Part shown: piece after piece, positions 51,655 to 60,898 of the stretch | Numbering within the stretch: the first letter of the stretch is position 1 | Layout: the number at the start of each line of letters is the position of its first letter | DNA from: Leptofilum sp965223285 | GTDB lineage: Bacteria > Chloroflexota > Anaerolineae > Promineifilales > Promineifilaceae | Assembly (NCBI RefSeq): GCF_965223285.1 | Contig: NZ_OZ244997.1 | Coordinates: 3,472,001 to 3,536,000 of the forward strand | Reading direction: 5' to 3' | DNA: 64,000 nt | Made by a program: the position numbers and the translations under genes | Notes under the pieces: model-generated | The model's database searches: none | What the model saw: only the letters and a program-made list of their open reading frames with translations | Told to the model about the DNA's origin: nothing

Positions 51655-54054
51655 ATGCCCAAAAAGAAAGCAACGGCCGTTTCCCCCCTTACCCCCGATC
51701 AATTACGCCTCACCTGCCCCACAAAAAGGTTCACCTTTGCCAACACAGCCGAGCTAGAAGCTGAAACCCAAATCATTGGTCAGCCACGCGGCACACAGTC
51801 CATTGCCTTTGGTATCGGCATTGGTAGCCACGGCTACAACATCTATGCCCTCGGCGCACATGGCACCGGGCGTGCCACCGCTATCGAGCATTTTTTGCAG
51901 CAGCAAACCCGCAACACCCCCGTCCCCAGCGACTGGATTTATGTACACAACTTTGCCGTGCCGCACCAACCACGTGCCATTGAGTTACTCCCTGGGCAGG
52001 GTGCCAAATTCAAGGCGCGCATGTCGCGGCTCATTGCCGATTTACGCCAGGATTTACCTCAGGCATTTGACACCGACTCTTACCGCGAAACGATTAACCG
52101 TATGAAAACGGAGTTCGAGCAGCAGCGTGGGGCGTTGTTGCAAACAATCCAACAAAAAGCCGCCGCCAGCAACTTTGGCCTGATGCAAACGGCCTCCGGC
52201 TTTGCCATTGTGCCCGTCCAGGACGGGCAGCAGATGAGTCCAGAGCAAATGCAGCAGATGCCCATCGAGACGCGGCAGGCAATGGAGCAAGAGGCACAAA
52301 AGCTATCGGCTGAGTTGGAGGAAGTGGTCTACCAAATCCACCAGATGGAGCTGGATGCACGGCAAAAGATGAAGCAGATTGACCGAGACGTGGCGCAAAC
52401 GGCCGTTCAGCACCATTTTGAAGCACTAAAAAACGACTACGCTCAGGTAGACGAAATGTGCGTTTACCTGGATGAAGTTGAGGCAGACGTGCTAAACCAG
52501 ATCGACGATTTCACATCGCCAGTAGACAGCCCTGAGGCGATTGATTTAAGCCGGTACGAAGTGAATTTGCTGGTCAACAATGCCGAGACAAAAAGTGCAC
52601 CTGTGATTGTAGAAACCAACCCCACCTACAGCAATCTGTTTGGACGACTGGAATATGAAATGCGGAACGGACTGCTAACGACCCATTTTACCAACATTAA
52701 ATGTGGCAGCCTGCATTGGGCCAACGGCGGCTATCTTATCCTCAACGCCCACGATTTGTTCAAATATCCGGATGCGTGGGAGGCGTTAAAACGGGCCATC
52801 AAGTCTGAGGAAATCTCGGTGCGGCCTGCTGTCATGATGAGTGGCGGCCAGGTGATGGCCAAGACGCTAGACCCGGAACCAATTCCCTTGCAGGTAAAAA
52901 TCATCATGACGGGCAGCGTGGGGCTGTATTATTTGCTATTTGAGCAGGACGAGGATTTCCGCAGCCTGTTTAAGGTGCGGGCCGACTTTGATTCGACAAT
53001 GCCGCGTGATGAAGCAGCGGAACAGGCGTATGCCAACTTTATTGCCAACCGCTGCCACCAGGAAAAACTGCTTCATTTTGATGCAACGGCCGTTGCCAAA
53101 GTGGTTGAGTTTGGGTCTCGCATCGCCGAAGATCAGCGTAAGTTGAGCACCGTGTTTGGCATGGTGGCGGATTTGGTGCGGGAAGCAAGCTATTGGGCCG
53201 GGGCAAACGGCCGTACCCTCGTTACCGCCCAAGATGTGCAAGAAGCGTTGGCGGAGCGCACCAAACGGGCCAATCAGCTCGAAGAGTTAATGTTTGAGCG
53301 GTTCCTGGACGGTACTGTTTTTATTGCCACAGATGGCGGCGTGGTGGGGCAAGTCAACGGCCTGTCCGTGCTGGATACCGGGGATTACTCCTTCGGCTTG
53401 CCGGGGCGCATCACCGCCCGCACCTTCATGGGGGATGATGGCATTATTCACATTGAGCGAGAAACCGAGATGTCTGGCCCCATTCATGAGAAGGGGGTGC
53501 TGACGCTCAACGGCTACCTGGGCGGCACCTATGCTCAGCATCAGCCACTGTCGCTCACGGCCAGCCTAACATTTGAGCAAAATTACAGTGGCGTGGATGG
53601 CGACAGTGCCTCTTCCACCGAACTGTATGCGTTGCTCTCCAGCCTCAGCGAAATTCCCATCAAGCAGTCGCTGGCGGTTACGGGTTCAGTGAACCAGCGG
53701 GGCGAAATTCAGCCCATCGGTGGCGTGAATGAGAAGATTGAGGGCTGGTTCCGGCTGTGCGCAGCGCGCGGCCTAACGGGGGAGCAAGGCGTGTTGATTC
53801 CGGCCAGCAACGTGGAGAATTTGATGCTGCATGAAGCGGTGGTAACGGCCGTAACCGAAGGCAACTTCCATATCTGGCCCATTCAAACGCTAGACGAAGG
53901 CATCGAACTGCTGATGGGCTTGCCCGCCGGAATACGCCAGAAAGATGGCAGTTATCCTGAAGGCACCATTCACCACGCCGTACAAGCCCGTCTACTCGAA
54001 CTGGCTGAAGAACTCAACAACTTCGGCGAAGACGACGATGGTGACGATTCTTAA
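51655..54054 (+). CDS. Lon-like AAA+ serine protease (AAA_32/LonC-YcbZ type)
   Basis: The 799-residue protein has an N-terminal degenerate AAA domain with 'GAHGTGRATAIE' at the Walker A position (Arg instead of Lys), an inserted coiled-coil helical region (about residues 140-290), a second ATPase part with 'HWANGGYLILNA', and a C-terminal S16 peptidase domain. The peptidase Ser lies in 'GDSASSTEL' and the Lys in 'GGVNEKIEGW'. The plan matches the Lon-related YcbZ/LonH family. ATG 51655 follows GCGGAG. A terminator lies directly after it. Confidence 0.9.
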   Translation: MPKKKATAVSPLTPDQLRLTCPTKRFTFANTAELEAETQIIGQPRGTQSIAFGIGIGSHGYNIYALGAHGTGRATAIEHFLQQQTRNTPVPSDWIYVHNFAVPHQPRAIELLPGQGAKFKARMSRLIADLRQDLPQAFDTDSYRETINRMKTEFEQQRGALLQTIQQKAAASNFGLMQTASGFAIVPVQDGQQMSPEQMQQMPIETRQAMEQEAQKLSAELEEVVYQIHQMELDARQKMKQIDRDVAQTAVQHHFEALKNDYAQVDEMCVYLDEVEADVLNQIDDFTSPVDSPEAIDLSRYEVNLLVNNAETKSAPVIVETNPTYSNLFGRLEYEMRNGLLTTHFTNIKCGSLHWANGGYLILNAHDLFKYPDAWEALKRAIKSEEISVRPAVMMSGGQVMAKTLDPEPIPLQVKIIMTGSVGLYYLLFEQDEDFRSLFKVRADFDSTMPRDEAAEQAYANFIANRCHQEKLLHFDATAVAKVVEFGSRIAEDQRKLSTVFGMVADLVREASYWAGANGRTLVTAQDVQEALAERTKRANQLEELMFERFLDGTVFIATDGGVVGQVNGLSVLDTGDYSFGLPGRITARTFMGDDGIIHIERETEMSGPIHEKGVLTLNGYLGGTYAQHQPLSLTASLTFEQNYSGVDGDSASSTELYALLSSLSEIPIKQSLAVTGSVNQRGEIQPIGGVNEKIEGWFRLCAARGLTGEQGVLIPASNVENLMLHEAVVTAVTEGNFHIWPIQTLDEGIELLMGLPAGIRQKDGSYPEGTIHHAVQARLLELAEELNNFGEDDDGDDS

Positions 54055-54079
54055 TTCGCTAAAAAATGAATCGAAATTA

Positions 54080-54121
54080 GCAAAACACCCTCAATTGCGT
54101 GGTCAATTGAGGGTGTTTTGC
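54080..54121. terminator. Bidirectional intrinsic terminator
   Basis: GCAAAACACCCTCAATTG and its exact complement (18-bp stem, 6-nt loop) between convergent genes. The stem itself holds A- and T-rich ends that can serve as the U-tract in both directions. Confidence 0.88.
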
Positions 54122-54150
54122 CTATTCAAGAGATACGCTTTTTGAGGATT

Positions 54151-54651
54151 TTAGGGGCAAGATACATTAGGGTTCCAATCTTCAAACATGCCAGCCGGAT
54201 TATGTTTCCACGCCCAGGCATGTAAAATATAAACGCCCAGTGACTCGTTGAGGTGAAAATGATGCCCCAGTAGTTGAGGTGGCTCACTGTGCCCAGCGGC
54301 ATCCCACTCGGCAGCAGGAACGATATATTCAACAGCACCTAATTGGAGACGGCCGTTACGACCAGTCGAGTAAACCATTGCTTCAGGACGTAGAAAATCC
54401 ACATCCAAATCCAGCATATCCACGTTGATGTAATGGTAGCCCATCGCCCCCACGCCAGGGTTCTCAAAGCAGTGATCTAACCCAGGCACAAGATCATATC
54501 CGGCCGCTTGAGCTGTGGGGATATGGCGGAACCGGGCGGTAACGGCACGTAATCGCTGAATGGGGTTACGGCCGTCTGCCAAAACCAGCTGCGCGGTGAG
54601 CAATAAAAGGGTCACAATTGCCCCAGTTAAGATTAATTTTTTGCGCTTCAT
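54151..54651 (-). CDS. Secreted protein of unknown function
   Basis: The 166-residue protein has a signal peptide (basic 'KRKK', hydrophobic core, 'LADG'). The mature part contains 'RFRHIPTAQAAGYD', 'CFENPGVGAMGYHYIN', 'PEAMVYS', 'VEYIVPAAEWD' and a His-rich end 'LGHHFHLNESLGVYILHAW'. I have seen this pattern in widespread proteins without known function; several His and two Cys could bind a metal, which is speculation. Start 54651 has GGAGG 5-6 bp upstream. Confidence 0.65.
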   Translation of the reverse strand: MKRKKLILTGAIVTLLLLTAQLVLADGRNPIQRLRAVTARFRHIPTAQAAGYDLVPGLDHCFENPGVGAMGYHYINVDMLDLDVDFLRPEAMVYSTGRNGRLQLGAVEYIVPAAEWDAAGHSEPPQLLGHHFHLNESLGVYILHAWAWKHNPAGMFEDWNPNVSCP

Positions 54652-54690
54652 AAACACCTCCAGGGTTGTTTAGGTACGTGATTGTCTAAA

Positions 54691-54963
54691 TTACATATGG
54701 AAGTAAGGGTCAAGCACCCGTACTTCGGTGATGCGATCAACTGGCAGGCCGCTGCGGTCAGCTGCGCTACGAATGGCTTCGGGGGATGGTCCATCATAGA
54801 TGCAAAATGTTTTCTGCTTATCGTCGGTAACGTAGGAATGGATCCAAGTTACGCCGTCTGTGGCGTTGTTGCCAACCACTGTTTGGCAAACCTGGGCTCC
54901 TTCCGCATTGGCGGGGAGGGCAAGGCCATCGGAAAAGGTGCGTTCAACAAGGTATCTGGGCAT
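54691..54963 (-). CDS. DUF4242 (SCO4226-like) small protein
   Basis: The 90-residue protein matches DUF4242: 'MPRYLVERTFSDGL', 'GVTWIHSYVTDDKQKTFCIYDGPSPEAIR' (in part) and 'SGLPVDRITEVRVLDPYF'. A member from Streptomyces (SCO4226) binds nickel; the role is otherwise unknown. GGAG lies 9 bp before the ATG. It is directly downstream of the LAL-type regulator gene on the same strand, a pairing that suggests regulation by that protein. Confidence 0.85.
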   Translation of the reverse strand: MPRYLVERTFSDGLALPANAEGAQVCQTVVGNNATDGVTWIHSYVTDDKQKTFCIYDGPSPEAIRSAADRSGLPVDRITEVRVLDPYFHM

Positions 54964-55100
54964 TGGTTTATTCTCCTAATTTGGGCGGTTTTTTCTGGCC
55001 AATTGGCTATTAAGGCCATCATAAATGATCGCCGGAGAGGAGACATCGGTGCATTCACCTAGATTGAGGATGGGGGATACCTATGTTGGGGGCGGCGGGG

Positions 55101-57698
55101 CTACTCAGCAAAAAGATTGTGCTGGCGCACAATGGCGGCCGCTGCCATTCGTGACTCAACTGCCAGCTTGCCAAGAATGGCTGAGACATGATGCTCCACG
55201 GTACGCGGTGAAATTGTTAGCCGTTGAGCAATCATCGTGTTGCTTAATCCCTCGGCCAACAGTTCCAAAACGTCCATTTCCCGGCTGGTTAGGCCAAAAG
55301 GATTTTCTCGCGTGGTAGGGCGTGGCCCTCGCGGGATGCCCCGTACGCCAGCTGCCTGCAATTTCTGCCGCAGCTTATCGGCTGCGGGTGCAGCTCCTAG
55401 CTGCTCAAAGATTTCTAAAGCCGCAAACTGGGATGCCTCGTCGCCATCGGCCAGAGCCGCGGCCTGTTCATAGGGGCAGCCTCGCTCTTTCCAGTTGGCA
55501 GCGGCGGCTTGCCACTCGCCAGTAATTTGTTGAGCAAAGGGAACGGCCGTCCACGAGGGTAAGGTTACAGATTGACCTGCCCGCCAGAGCCAAAAGGCCA
55601 GCTCGCCGGTAAACCACGGATGCTTTTTGTCTACAGCCAGCCTGTAAGCGGCTTCGGCCTCTGCCTGGGCGTGCTGTGGTTTTGATGCCAGCCAGGCAGC
55701 TTCGGCGCGGGCAATGCGCACGGGGGCAATACGCTGCAAGGTTTGTGTTTTGTCCGCTAACGACAATGCTTCATCCAGTGCCTCCCAAATACCGGGGTCG
55801 CCACGCCGGGTGCGTAAACGTCCCAGTGCAAGCAGTGCCATAATTTGGGTGGTGGCAGAAACGCCGGGGGTTTGCAGAACGGCCGTTGCTAAATCAGCCG
55901 CTTCATCCCACTGACCTAAATAAAGTTTGGTTAAAGCCCGCCAGGCCGTCATGTAAAGCCAGGCCCCATCCTGCTCCCGCTCCAACGCATAGGCAACGCC
56001 TTGAGCCAGGTAACGATCTGCCCGATGAATTTGGTACAGTTCACCAGAGCCAGAACCCAAGTTGGTAAACGCATTGGCCACATACATGGGCATGTTGTTC
56101 GCTTGGGCAATAGCCAGGCTTTTTTCCAGGTAGCGGCACCCTTCTTCATAATCGGAAAGGAGTAAAGCGGAACCGATGGTGTTGTAAACGGCTGCTAACG
56201 TTTCGGTGTCGTTAAATTGCTCAGCCAGTGCCACTGCCTTCTCTGCCCAGATGAGTGCCTCGGCCATATCACGGTGCAGCATACGCAGCCCGGCTTGGGT
56301 GCGGTAGGCATGTCCCAGCTCCCGGCTCGGTGGCAGTCCTTCCAGCAGCTCAATAGCCTCCCGACTGGTTTGTTCGGCAACGGCCGTTTTCCCTACTCGA
56401 AAATACACAACCACCAAAAGGCTCAAGTTGTGGCCTACCTTCAGTTGATTGCCCACTTCCTGCCAGATAGCGATAGCATCCTGACGGGCAGCAATGCAGT
56501 CTGGCACTCGCTCTACAATATTGCACGCTAGGGCATATGCTTCCAGCAAAGCAGCTCGTTCAGTAACCGGCAGATGATCAGCATAGTGTAGGGCACGGCC
56601 GTATTGTGCGGCTGCTTCACGATGCGCCTCAGCAGCGCGCGCTTGTTCTGCAGCCAAGGGGGCATATTTAAGCACCGCCTCAAAATCGTTGGCGGCGTGG
56701 GCATGATGTGCCAGCCGTGCCAGGTGTTGCTGATGCAGTGGCGTGGCCTGCATGGCAGCCAGCACCTGTTGGTGAAGCAGCAGTTTTCGTGGTGGGGAAA
56801 TGGCTTCTAGCACCGCTTGGCGAGTTAGCTCATGGCGGAAGGCTAACGCTTCACCATCTGTGCGGAGCATCCCGGTCGCAATACATTCCTCTGCTGCTGC
56901 CGCCTTATCGTCAGCCACTTGAGCCAGCAGTCCGGGCTCAACGCGCGCGCCAATGATGGCTGCCGCCTCTAACGTGGCTCGGCCAGCGGGAGACAAGCGT
57001 GCGGCACGCGCCATAATTGCATCGCGCACCGTTGTTGGAATGGTTTCACCTTCGTTGGCTAACAGTTCGGTAACGAAAAAGGGATTGCCCTTTGTTTGCT
57101 GGTGCAGAGCGGCAATGTCTACTTCCTTAGCCTTGGCTAACTGCTGGACACCGATTATAGACAACGGCCGTAGCGGAATACGACGCAAAATTTTTGACGT
57201 GGCCAAATCGCCCAAAACAATGCGTAAAGGATGGTGTGGCTCAAGTTCATCATCACGATAGGTAATGATCATGAGCGTGGGCGTGGCGCGGATGCGTCTG
57301 CCCAGAAATTTGATTAGGTCTAGGGTGGCTTCATCTGCCCAATGCACATCTTCTATGATAACAAGGGAAGACTGTTTGCTGTTTTCCAACGTGCTCAAAA
57401 AAGTTCGGGCGATAGCTAACCACTCTGCTCCCTGTTGTAGCAGGCTGAGCAGTTCAGGCCACGCTTTGTGGGCCATATCGTAGATGGGGTCAAGGGGACG
57501 TGGGGTGAAAAGAGAATCGCAAGCACCCCAATATTGCTGGGCAGATTTCGGGCACTTGGCGGCAAATTGTTCAACGAGGGATGTCTTGCCAATACCTGCT
57601 TCACCACTTACCAAGGCGATACGGCCGTTTCCAGCCGTTGCCTCAGCCAAAACAGTCTGTAAAGCCTGTAAAGATGCCTCGCGCTCCAGAAGTTCCAT
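55101..57698 (-). CDS. LuxR-family LAL-type ATPase transcription regulator
   Basis: The 865-residue regulator has an N-terminal STAND-type ATPase with Walker A 'GEAGIGKTSL' and Walker B 'SLVIIEDVHWAD', a long tetratricopeptide-like helical middle (about residues 330-740), and a C-terminal LuxR HTH ('LTSREMDVLELLAEGLSNTMI' in part, with 'SPRTVEHHVSAILGKL'). Size and order are those of MalT/LAL regulators, which bind an inducer via the TPR part. It probably controls the adjacent DUF4242 gene and/or itself. Confidence 0.92.
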   Translation of the reverse strand: MELLEREASLQALQTVLAEATAGNGRIALVSGEAGIGKTSLVEQFAAKCPKSAQQYWGACDSLFTPRPLDPIYDMAHKAWPELLSLLQQGAEWLAIARTFLSTLENSKQSSLVIIEDVHWADEATLDLIKFLGRRIRATPTLMIITYRDDELEPHHPLRIVLGDLATSKILRRIPLRPLSIIGVQQLAKAKEVDIAALHQQTKGNPFFVTELLANEGETIPTTVRDAIMARAARLSPAGRATLEAAAIIGARVEPGLLAQVADDKAAAAEECIATGMLRTDGEALAFRHELTRQAVLEAISPPRKLLLHQQVLAAMQATPLHQQHLARLAHHAHAANDFEAVLKYAPLAAEQARAAEAHREAAAQYGRALHYADHLPVTERAALLEAYALACNIVERVPDCIAARQDAIAIWQEVGNQLKVGHNLSLLVVVYFRVGKTAVAEQTSREAIELLEGLPPSRELGHAYRTQAGLRMLHRDMAEALIWAEKAVALAEQFNDTETLAAVYNTIGSALLLSDYEEGCRYLEKSLAIAQANNMPMYVANAFTNLGSGSGELYQIHRADRYLAQGVAYALEREQDGAWLYMTAWRALTKLYLGQWDEAADLATAVLQTPGVSATTQIMALLALGRLRTRRGDPGIWEALDEALSLADKTQTLQRIAPVRIARAEAAWLASKPQHAQAEAEAAYRLAVDKKHPWFTGELAFWLWRAGQSVTLPSWTAVPFAQQITGEWQAAAANWKERGCPYEQAAALADGDEASQFAALEIFEQLGAAPAADKLRQKLQAAGVRGIPRGPRPTTRENPFGLTSREMDVLELLAEGLSNTMIAQRLTISPRTVEHHVSAILGKLAVESRMAAAAIVRQHNLFAE

Positions 57699-57720
57699 CT
57701 TATGAGATTAAGCCAGCAAC

Positions 57721-59031
57721 TCAGTGCGCCAAAAAATCGGCAAAGACAGATAAAACATAATCAATCATCTTTGGGGTTATGCGTGGGTAAACGCCAATCC
57801 AGAAGGTTTGGTTCATCACGATGTCTGTGTTGGTTAATTCTCCCACAACACGGTAGTTGACGTTTTGGTAGGCGGGCTGGCGCGTAATGTTGCCGCTAAA
57901 AAGCAGCCGGGTGGCCACCCGATTGGCCTCTAAAAATTGCACCAGTTCATTCCGCCCGAAGGGAGCCTCCGGCCGCACGGTGAGTAAAAAGCCAAACCAG
58001 CTTGGGTCGCTGTTGGGAGTGGCCTGCGGCAAGATGAAAAATTCCTCGTACTGTTTGAGGCCATCATACAAAAGCTGCCAGTTGCGCTTGCGGACTTCAA
58101 TGAAGCTGGGCAGCTTCTCCAGTTGGGCCACGCCAACGGCCGCTTGCATGTCGGTCATCTTCAGGTTGTAGCCAATGTGGGAGTAGATGTATTTGTGGTC
58201 GTATCCTTCGGGCAGATCACCTAGCTGCCAATCGAACCGTTTGCCACAGGTGTTGGCCACGCCGGGGGCACACCAGCAGTCGCGCCCCCAGTCTCGGAAG
58301 GATTCCACCAGCTTTTTAAGCTGCGGCCGATTGGTAAGCACGCAGCCCCCTTCACCCATGGTGATGTGGTGCGCGGGGTAAAAGCTAACGCTGGCCAGAT
58401 GCCCAAAGGAGCCGGTGAAGCGGCCGTTATATGTCGAACCGACCGCATCACAATTATCTTCAATAAGCCACAGGTTGTGTTTGTTTGCAACCTCAACAAC
58501 GGCATCTAAATCGAATGGATTGCCTAACGTGTGGGCGATCATGATCGCTTTGGTGCGCGGGGAAACGGCCGTTTCCAGCAAACTTACATCCACATTGTAC
58601 GTCCCCAACTCAATGTCCAGAAAAACAGGCGTGAGCTGATTTTGTACAATTGGGTTTACCGTGGTGGGAAAGCCAGCCGCGACTGTAACCACCTCATCTC
58701 CCGGCAAAAGGCAGCGGTCAGCCAGTTTAGGCGAAGTTAATGCAGAGAGAGCAAGCAAATTGGCCGAGGAGCCAGAGTTACACAAAATTGCGTGACGCAC
58801 GTTCATCCAGCGGGCAAATTCCTGCTCAAACTGCTCGGCGTAGCGACCGGTAGTTAACCAAAACTCCAGCGAGGAATCCACCAAGTTGACCATTTCGGCG
58901 GCATCATACACGCGCCCGGAAACAGGCACCTCGGTTTCGCCGGGCATAAACGATTGCTGGCTGTGTTCAGCCTCATAATATTCTTGTACCAATGCCAGAA
59001 TTTGTTGTCGCAGCGCGTTGCTTTTGCTCAT
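57721..59031 (-). CDS. rfbH: RfbH-like CDP-4-keto-6-deoxyglucose-3-dehydrase
   Basis: The 436-residue protein of the DegT/DnrJ/EryC1 fold has 'SFYPAHHITMGEGG', in which His replaces the usual PLP lysine, as in the PMP-dependent dehydrase E1/RfbH. Cysteines in 'EDNCDAVGS' and 'CWCAPGVANTC' reproduce the [2Fe-2S] ligand set of that enzyme. It therefore removes the C3 hydroxyl of CDP-4-keto-6-deoxyglucose on the way to 3,6-dideoxyhexoses. The electron-donating reductase (E3/AscD) and CDP-glucose genes are not in the window. Next to it lies a glycosyltransferase gene. Confidence 0.88.
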   Translation of the reverse strand: MSKSNALRQQILALVQEYYEAEHSQQSFMPGETEVPVSGRVYDAAEMVNLVDSSLEFWLTTGRYAEQFEQEFARWMNVRHAILCNSGSSANLLALSALTSPKLADRCLLPGDEVVTVAAGFPTTVNPIVQNQLTPVFLDIELGTYNVDVSLLETAVSPRTKAIMIAHTLGNPFDLDAVVEVANKHNLWLIEDNCDAVGSTYNGRFTGSFGHLASVSFYPAHHITMGEGGCVLTNRPQLKKLVESFRDWGRDCWCAPGVANTCGKRFDWQLGDLPEGYDHKYIYSHIGYNLKMTDMQAAVGVAQLEKLPSFIEVRKRNWQLLYDGLKQYEEFFILPQATPNSDPSWFGFLLTVRPEAPFGRNELVQFLEANRVATRLLFSGNITRQPAYQNVNYRVVGELTNTDIVMNQTFWIGVYPRITPKMIDYVLSVFADFLAH

Positions 59032-59088
59032 GTAAGATAGCTTATTGCAAAATGGGGATTTGGGCGAATGGTTTATTTAGCCGATGGC

Positions 59089-60147
59089 TCATTCGGTGGT
59101 GGTTCGTGGGTTACCAGTTGAAGGCGTAGTTAATGGCTGCATGCCGTCCACTACAATTTGCTCCACACGGCCCAGCCGGAACAGCAGCAGTCCCGCTAAA
59201 AAGCTGGCGCCGCTGTAAATGAAGTAGAGCCAATGCCACGGCAACGCCATCAGCATAAAACGTACGCCCCGCTTTTCCAGCAGGAACTGATAAAATGGCC
59301 AGTTCAGCCATAGCAACAGCACCATTGCCAGCAATACGAGCAGCCACGCCCAGGCAGAGAAAATAGTTAACCCCAACGCGAATAAGCCAACGAAGGTAAC
59401 GGCCGTACTCAACCGCTGTGAAAAATTCAGGTTCAGGTCGTTGGGCGCGCCGCCTCCCTGCAAAATGAGCCGTGTCCAGGGCAATGCCCGGTCACGCACA
59501 TCGGTGATCAGCATTTGGCGAGGGGTCCACCGCTTCATATGCTTTACTTGCAGTAGCTTTTCTAGCTGCACCCGATGCCCAGCCGCCTGTAGTCGATAGC
59601 CTAGCTCAATGTCCTCAATACTCGGCCGTTCGTACAGCTGCTCATTAAAACCGCCAACCGCCAAAAAAACATCCCGTCGAATGGCACCGCAACCGCTCCA
59701 AAAGGTTGAGGCATCAATCTTGCTATGCTGATGCACATAATGGTGCATCAAATTACGATATTGCGAGAGAAAGTTAGGCGCAAATGGCTCATCATCATAA
59801 GAGCCAAAGCAGGCAGCTAACTCCGGATTTGCCTGCATGGTAGCCGCCACATGCCCCACCGTGCCTGGCTGTACCAGAACATCGGCATCTACAAAAAAAA
59901 GATACTCACCCTGAGCAATTTGCGCCCCAATATTTCGTGCTTGGGCTGGCCCTAAACGGCGGCTCAACCCAGTCACCAAGCGCACGCCGTGAGTATAGGC
60001 TGTCTCCACCGTGTCATCGGTTGAGCCATCTTCTACCACAATACATTCCCACGACTCGTACAATGTTTTCTGCAATGCCTCCAAACAGCGGCGAAACAAA
60101 TCACCACCGTTGTGCACGGGAATAATCACCGAAATCATAGGTTTCAT
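59089..60147 (-). CDS. GT2-family membrane glycosyltransferase
   Basis: The 352-residue protein has the GT-A start 'MISVIIPVHNGG', 'VVEDGSTDDTVE', the metal-binding 'FFVDADVLVQPG' and the catalytic 'RPSIEDIELGYRL' with an 'ED' pair, then two to three C-terminal transmembrane helices. It transfers a sugar at the inner membrane face. Start 60147 is chosen; the longer frame to 60210 would overlap the gene upstream. It is 57 bp downstream of the next gene's region and upstream of rfbH. Confidence 0.88.
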   Translation of the reverse strand: MKPMISVIIPVHNGGDLFRRCLEALQKTLYESWECIVVEDGSTDDTVETAYTHGVRLVTGLSRRLGPAQARNIGAQIAQGEYLFFVDADVLVQPGTVGHVAATMQANPELAACFGSYDDEPFAPNFLSQYRNLMHHYVHQHSKIDASTFWSGCGAIRRDVFLAVGGFNEQLYERPSIEDIELGYRLQAAGHRVQLEKLLQVKHMKRWTPRQMLITDVRDRALPWTRLILQGGGAPNDLNLNFSQRLSTAVTFVGLFALGLTIFSAWAWLLVLLAMVLLLWLNWPFYQFLLEKRGVRFMLMALPWHWLYFIYSGASFLAGLLLFRLGRVEQIVVDGMQPLTTPSTGNPRTTTE

Positions 60148-60157
60148 AACGGTTTTC

Positions 60158-60472
60158 TCATTGCTTGTGACGCAGATTGAGGAAGACATTGTAAAGAAAA
60201 GCAACGGCAAATCCCATAATAAATCCGGTCACAAGCCCATAAAGCAAGCCAACCAAACTGCCCCAGAAGCTCACGGTGTACCCCAGGAAAAATTGGCCCA
60301 ACAGTGCCAAATGGGGGCCGACAGGCTCGCCACCCTTGAGCAGTAGCCAGTTGGTTGCAATAAATACGATCAACCCAAATATAACGCCTGTTACCAGGCC
60401 AGAAACAACCGCGTTTAGGCGCGTTAAGCGCGTTTTAACAATTTTTTCCAGGGTTGATTGCTCTTTATCCAT
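60158..60472 (-). CDS. Small membrane protein homologous to the tail of the flavin oxidoreductase
   Basis: The 104-residue protein has two or three transmembrane helices with 'LGQFFLGYTVSFWGSLVGLLYG' and 'FIMGFAVAFLYN' (in part). The same pattern ('LAQFYPGYTVTAVGSLIGLGYG') forms the last ~100 residues of the oxidoreductase at 60899. I know no function. It starts at ATG 60472, 10 bp before the GT2 gene on the same strand, and is probably cotranscribed with it. Confidence 0.7.
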   Translation of the reverse strand: MDKEQSTLEKIVKTRLTRLNAVVSGLVTGVIFGLIVFIATNWLLLKGGEPVGPHLALLGQFFLGYTVSFWGSLVGLLYGLVTGFIMGFAVAFLYNVFLNLRHKQ

Positions 60473-60605
60473 TTTCAAAAAAAAACTTCTTGGTGCTGAA
60501 ATTGGCAATGTCTGGCTCCCCGCTGACAAGTGCATTCAAACCCCAAAAAGTTCCGTATGATCATTTAGTTGTCTTGCCGAAAACGGGCGGTATTTCAGCA
60601 TTCTG

Positions 60606-60715
60606 CGCAAACCACAGAAATTGTTTTGAAAACCGAAGCGCAATTTCTTTGTGGTTTGCTTATGTAAAAGCCAAATGCGAGGCGGTTCTAAATTTAGCTT
60701 CTTTTTGGCTTTTAC
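60606..60715. repeat. Double-hairpin repeat, copy 2 (inverted)
   Basis: GCAAACCACAGAAATTG with CAATTTCTTTGTGGTTTGC (60606-60659), then GTAAAAGCCAAA with TTTGGCTTTTAC (60664-60715). The order of the two hairpins is reversed relative to copy 1, and 19 of 22 junction bases agree when copy 1 is inverted. Confidence 0.7.
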
Positions 60716-60786
60716 ACGATACCAGTATTAACCAATTCTGCCGGATTTTGCAACAAATTGCCTACCTTTTGCCTAAGTACCTGCCC

Positions 60787-60870
60787 GAATATTGGCCACA
60801 GAGGTCACAGAGAGCTTAGAGGCGAAGGTTCATTTCTCAGTTTCTCTTTTTCCTCTGTGGCTTTTCGGAA
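60787..60870. repeat. 'CCACAGAG' dispersed repeat
   Basis: TTGGCCACAGAGGTCACAG ... TCCTCTGTGGCTTTT hairpin, just upstream of the C-terminal end of the oxidoreductase gene. Confidence 0.75.
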
Positions 60871-60898
60871 AAATTCTAAAGTAAACGGCAATATGCGG

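Larger units (their letters stand above)
60473..60898. other. Repeat-filled gap, no gene
   Basis: This 426-bp region between the small membrane protein and the oxidoreductase gene contains the second double-hairpin repeat (60606-60715) and a 'CCACAGAG' copy (60787-60870). I see no gene. Confidence 0.75.
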
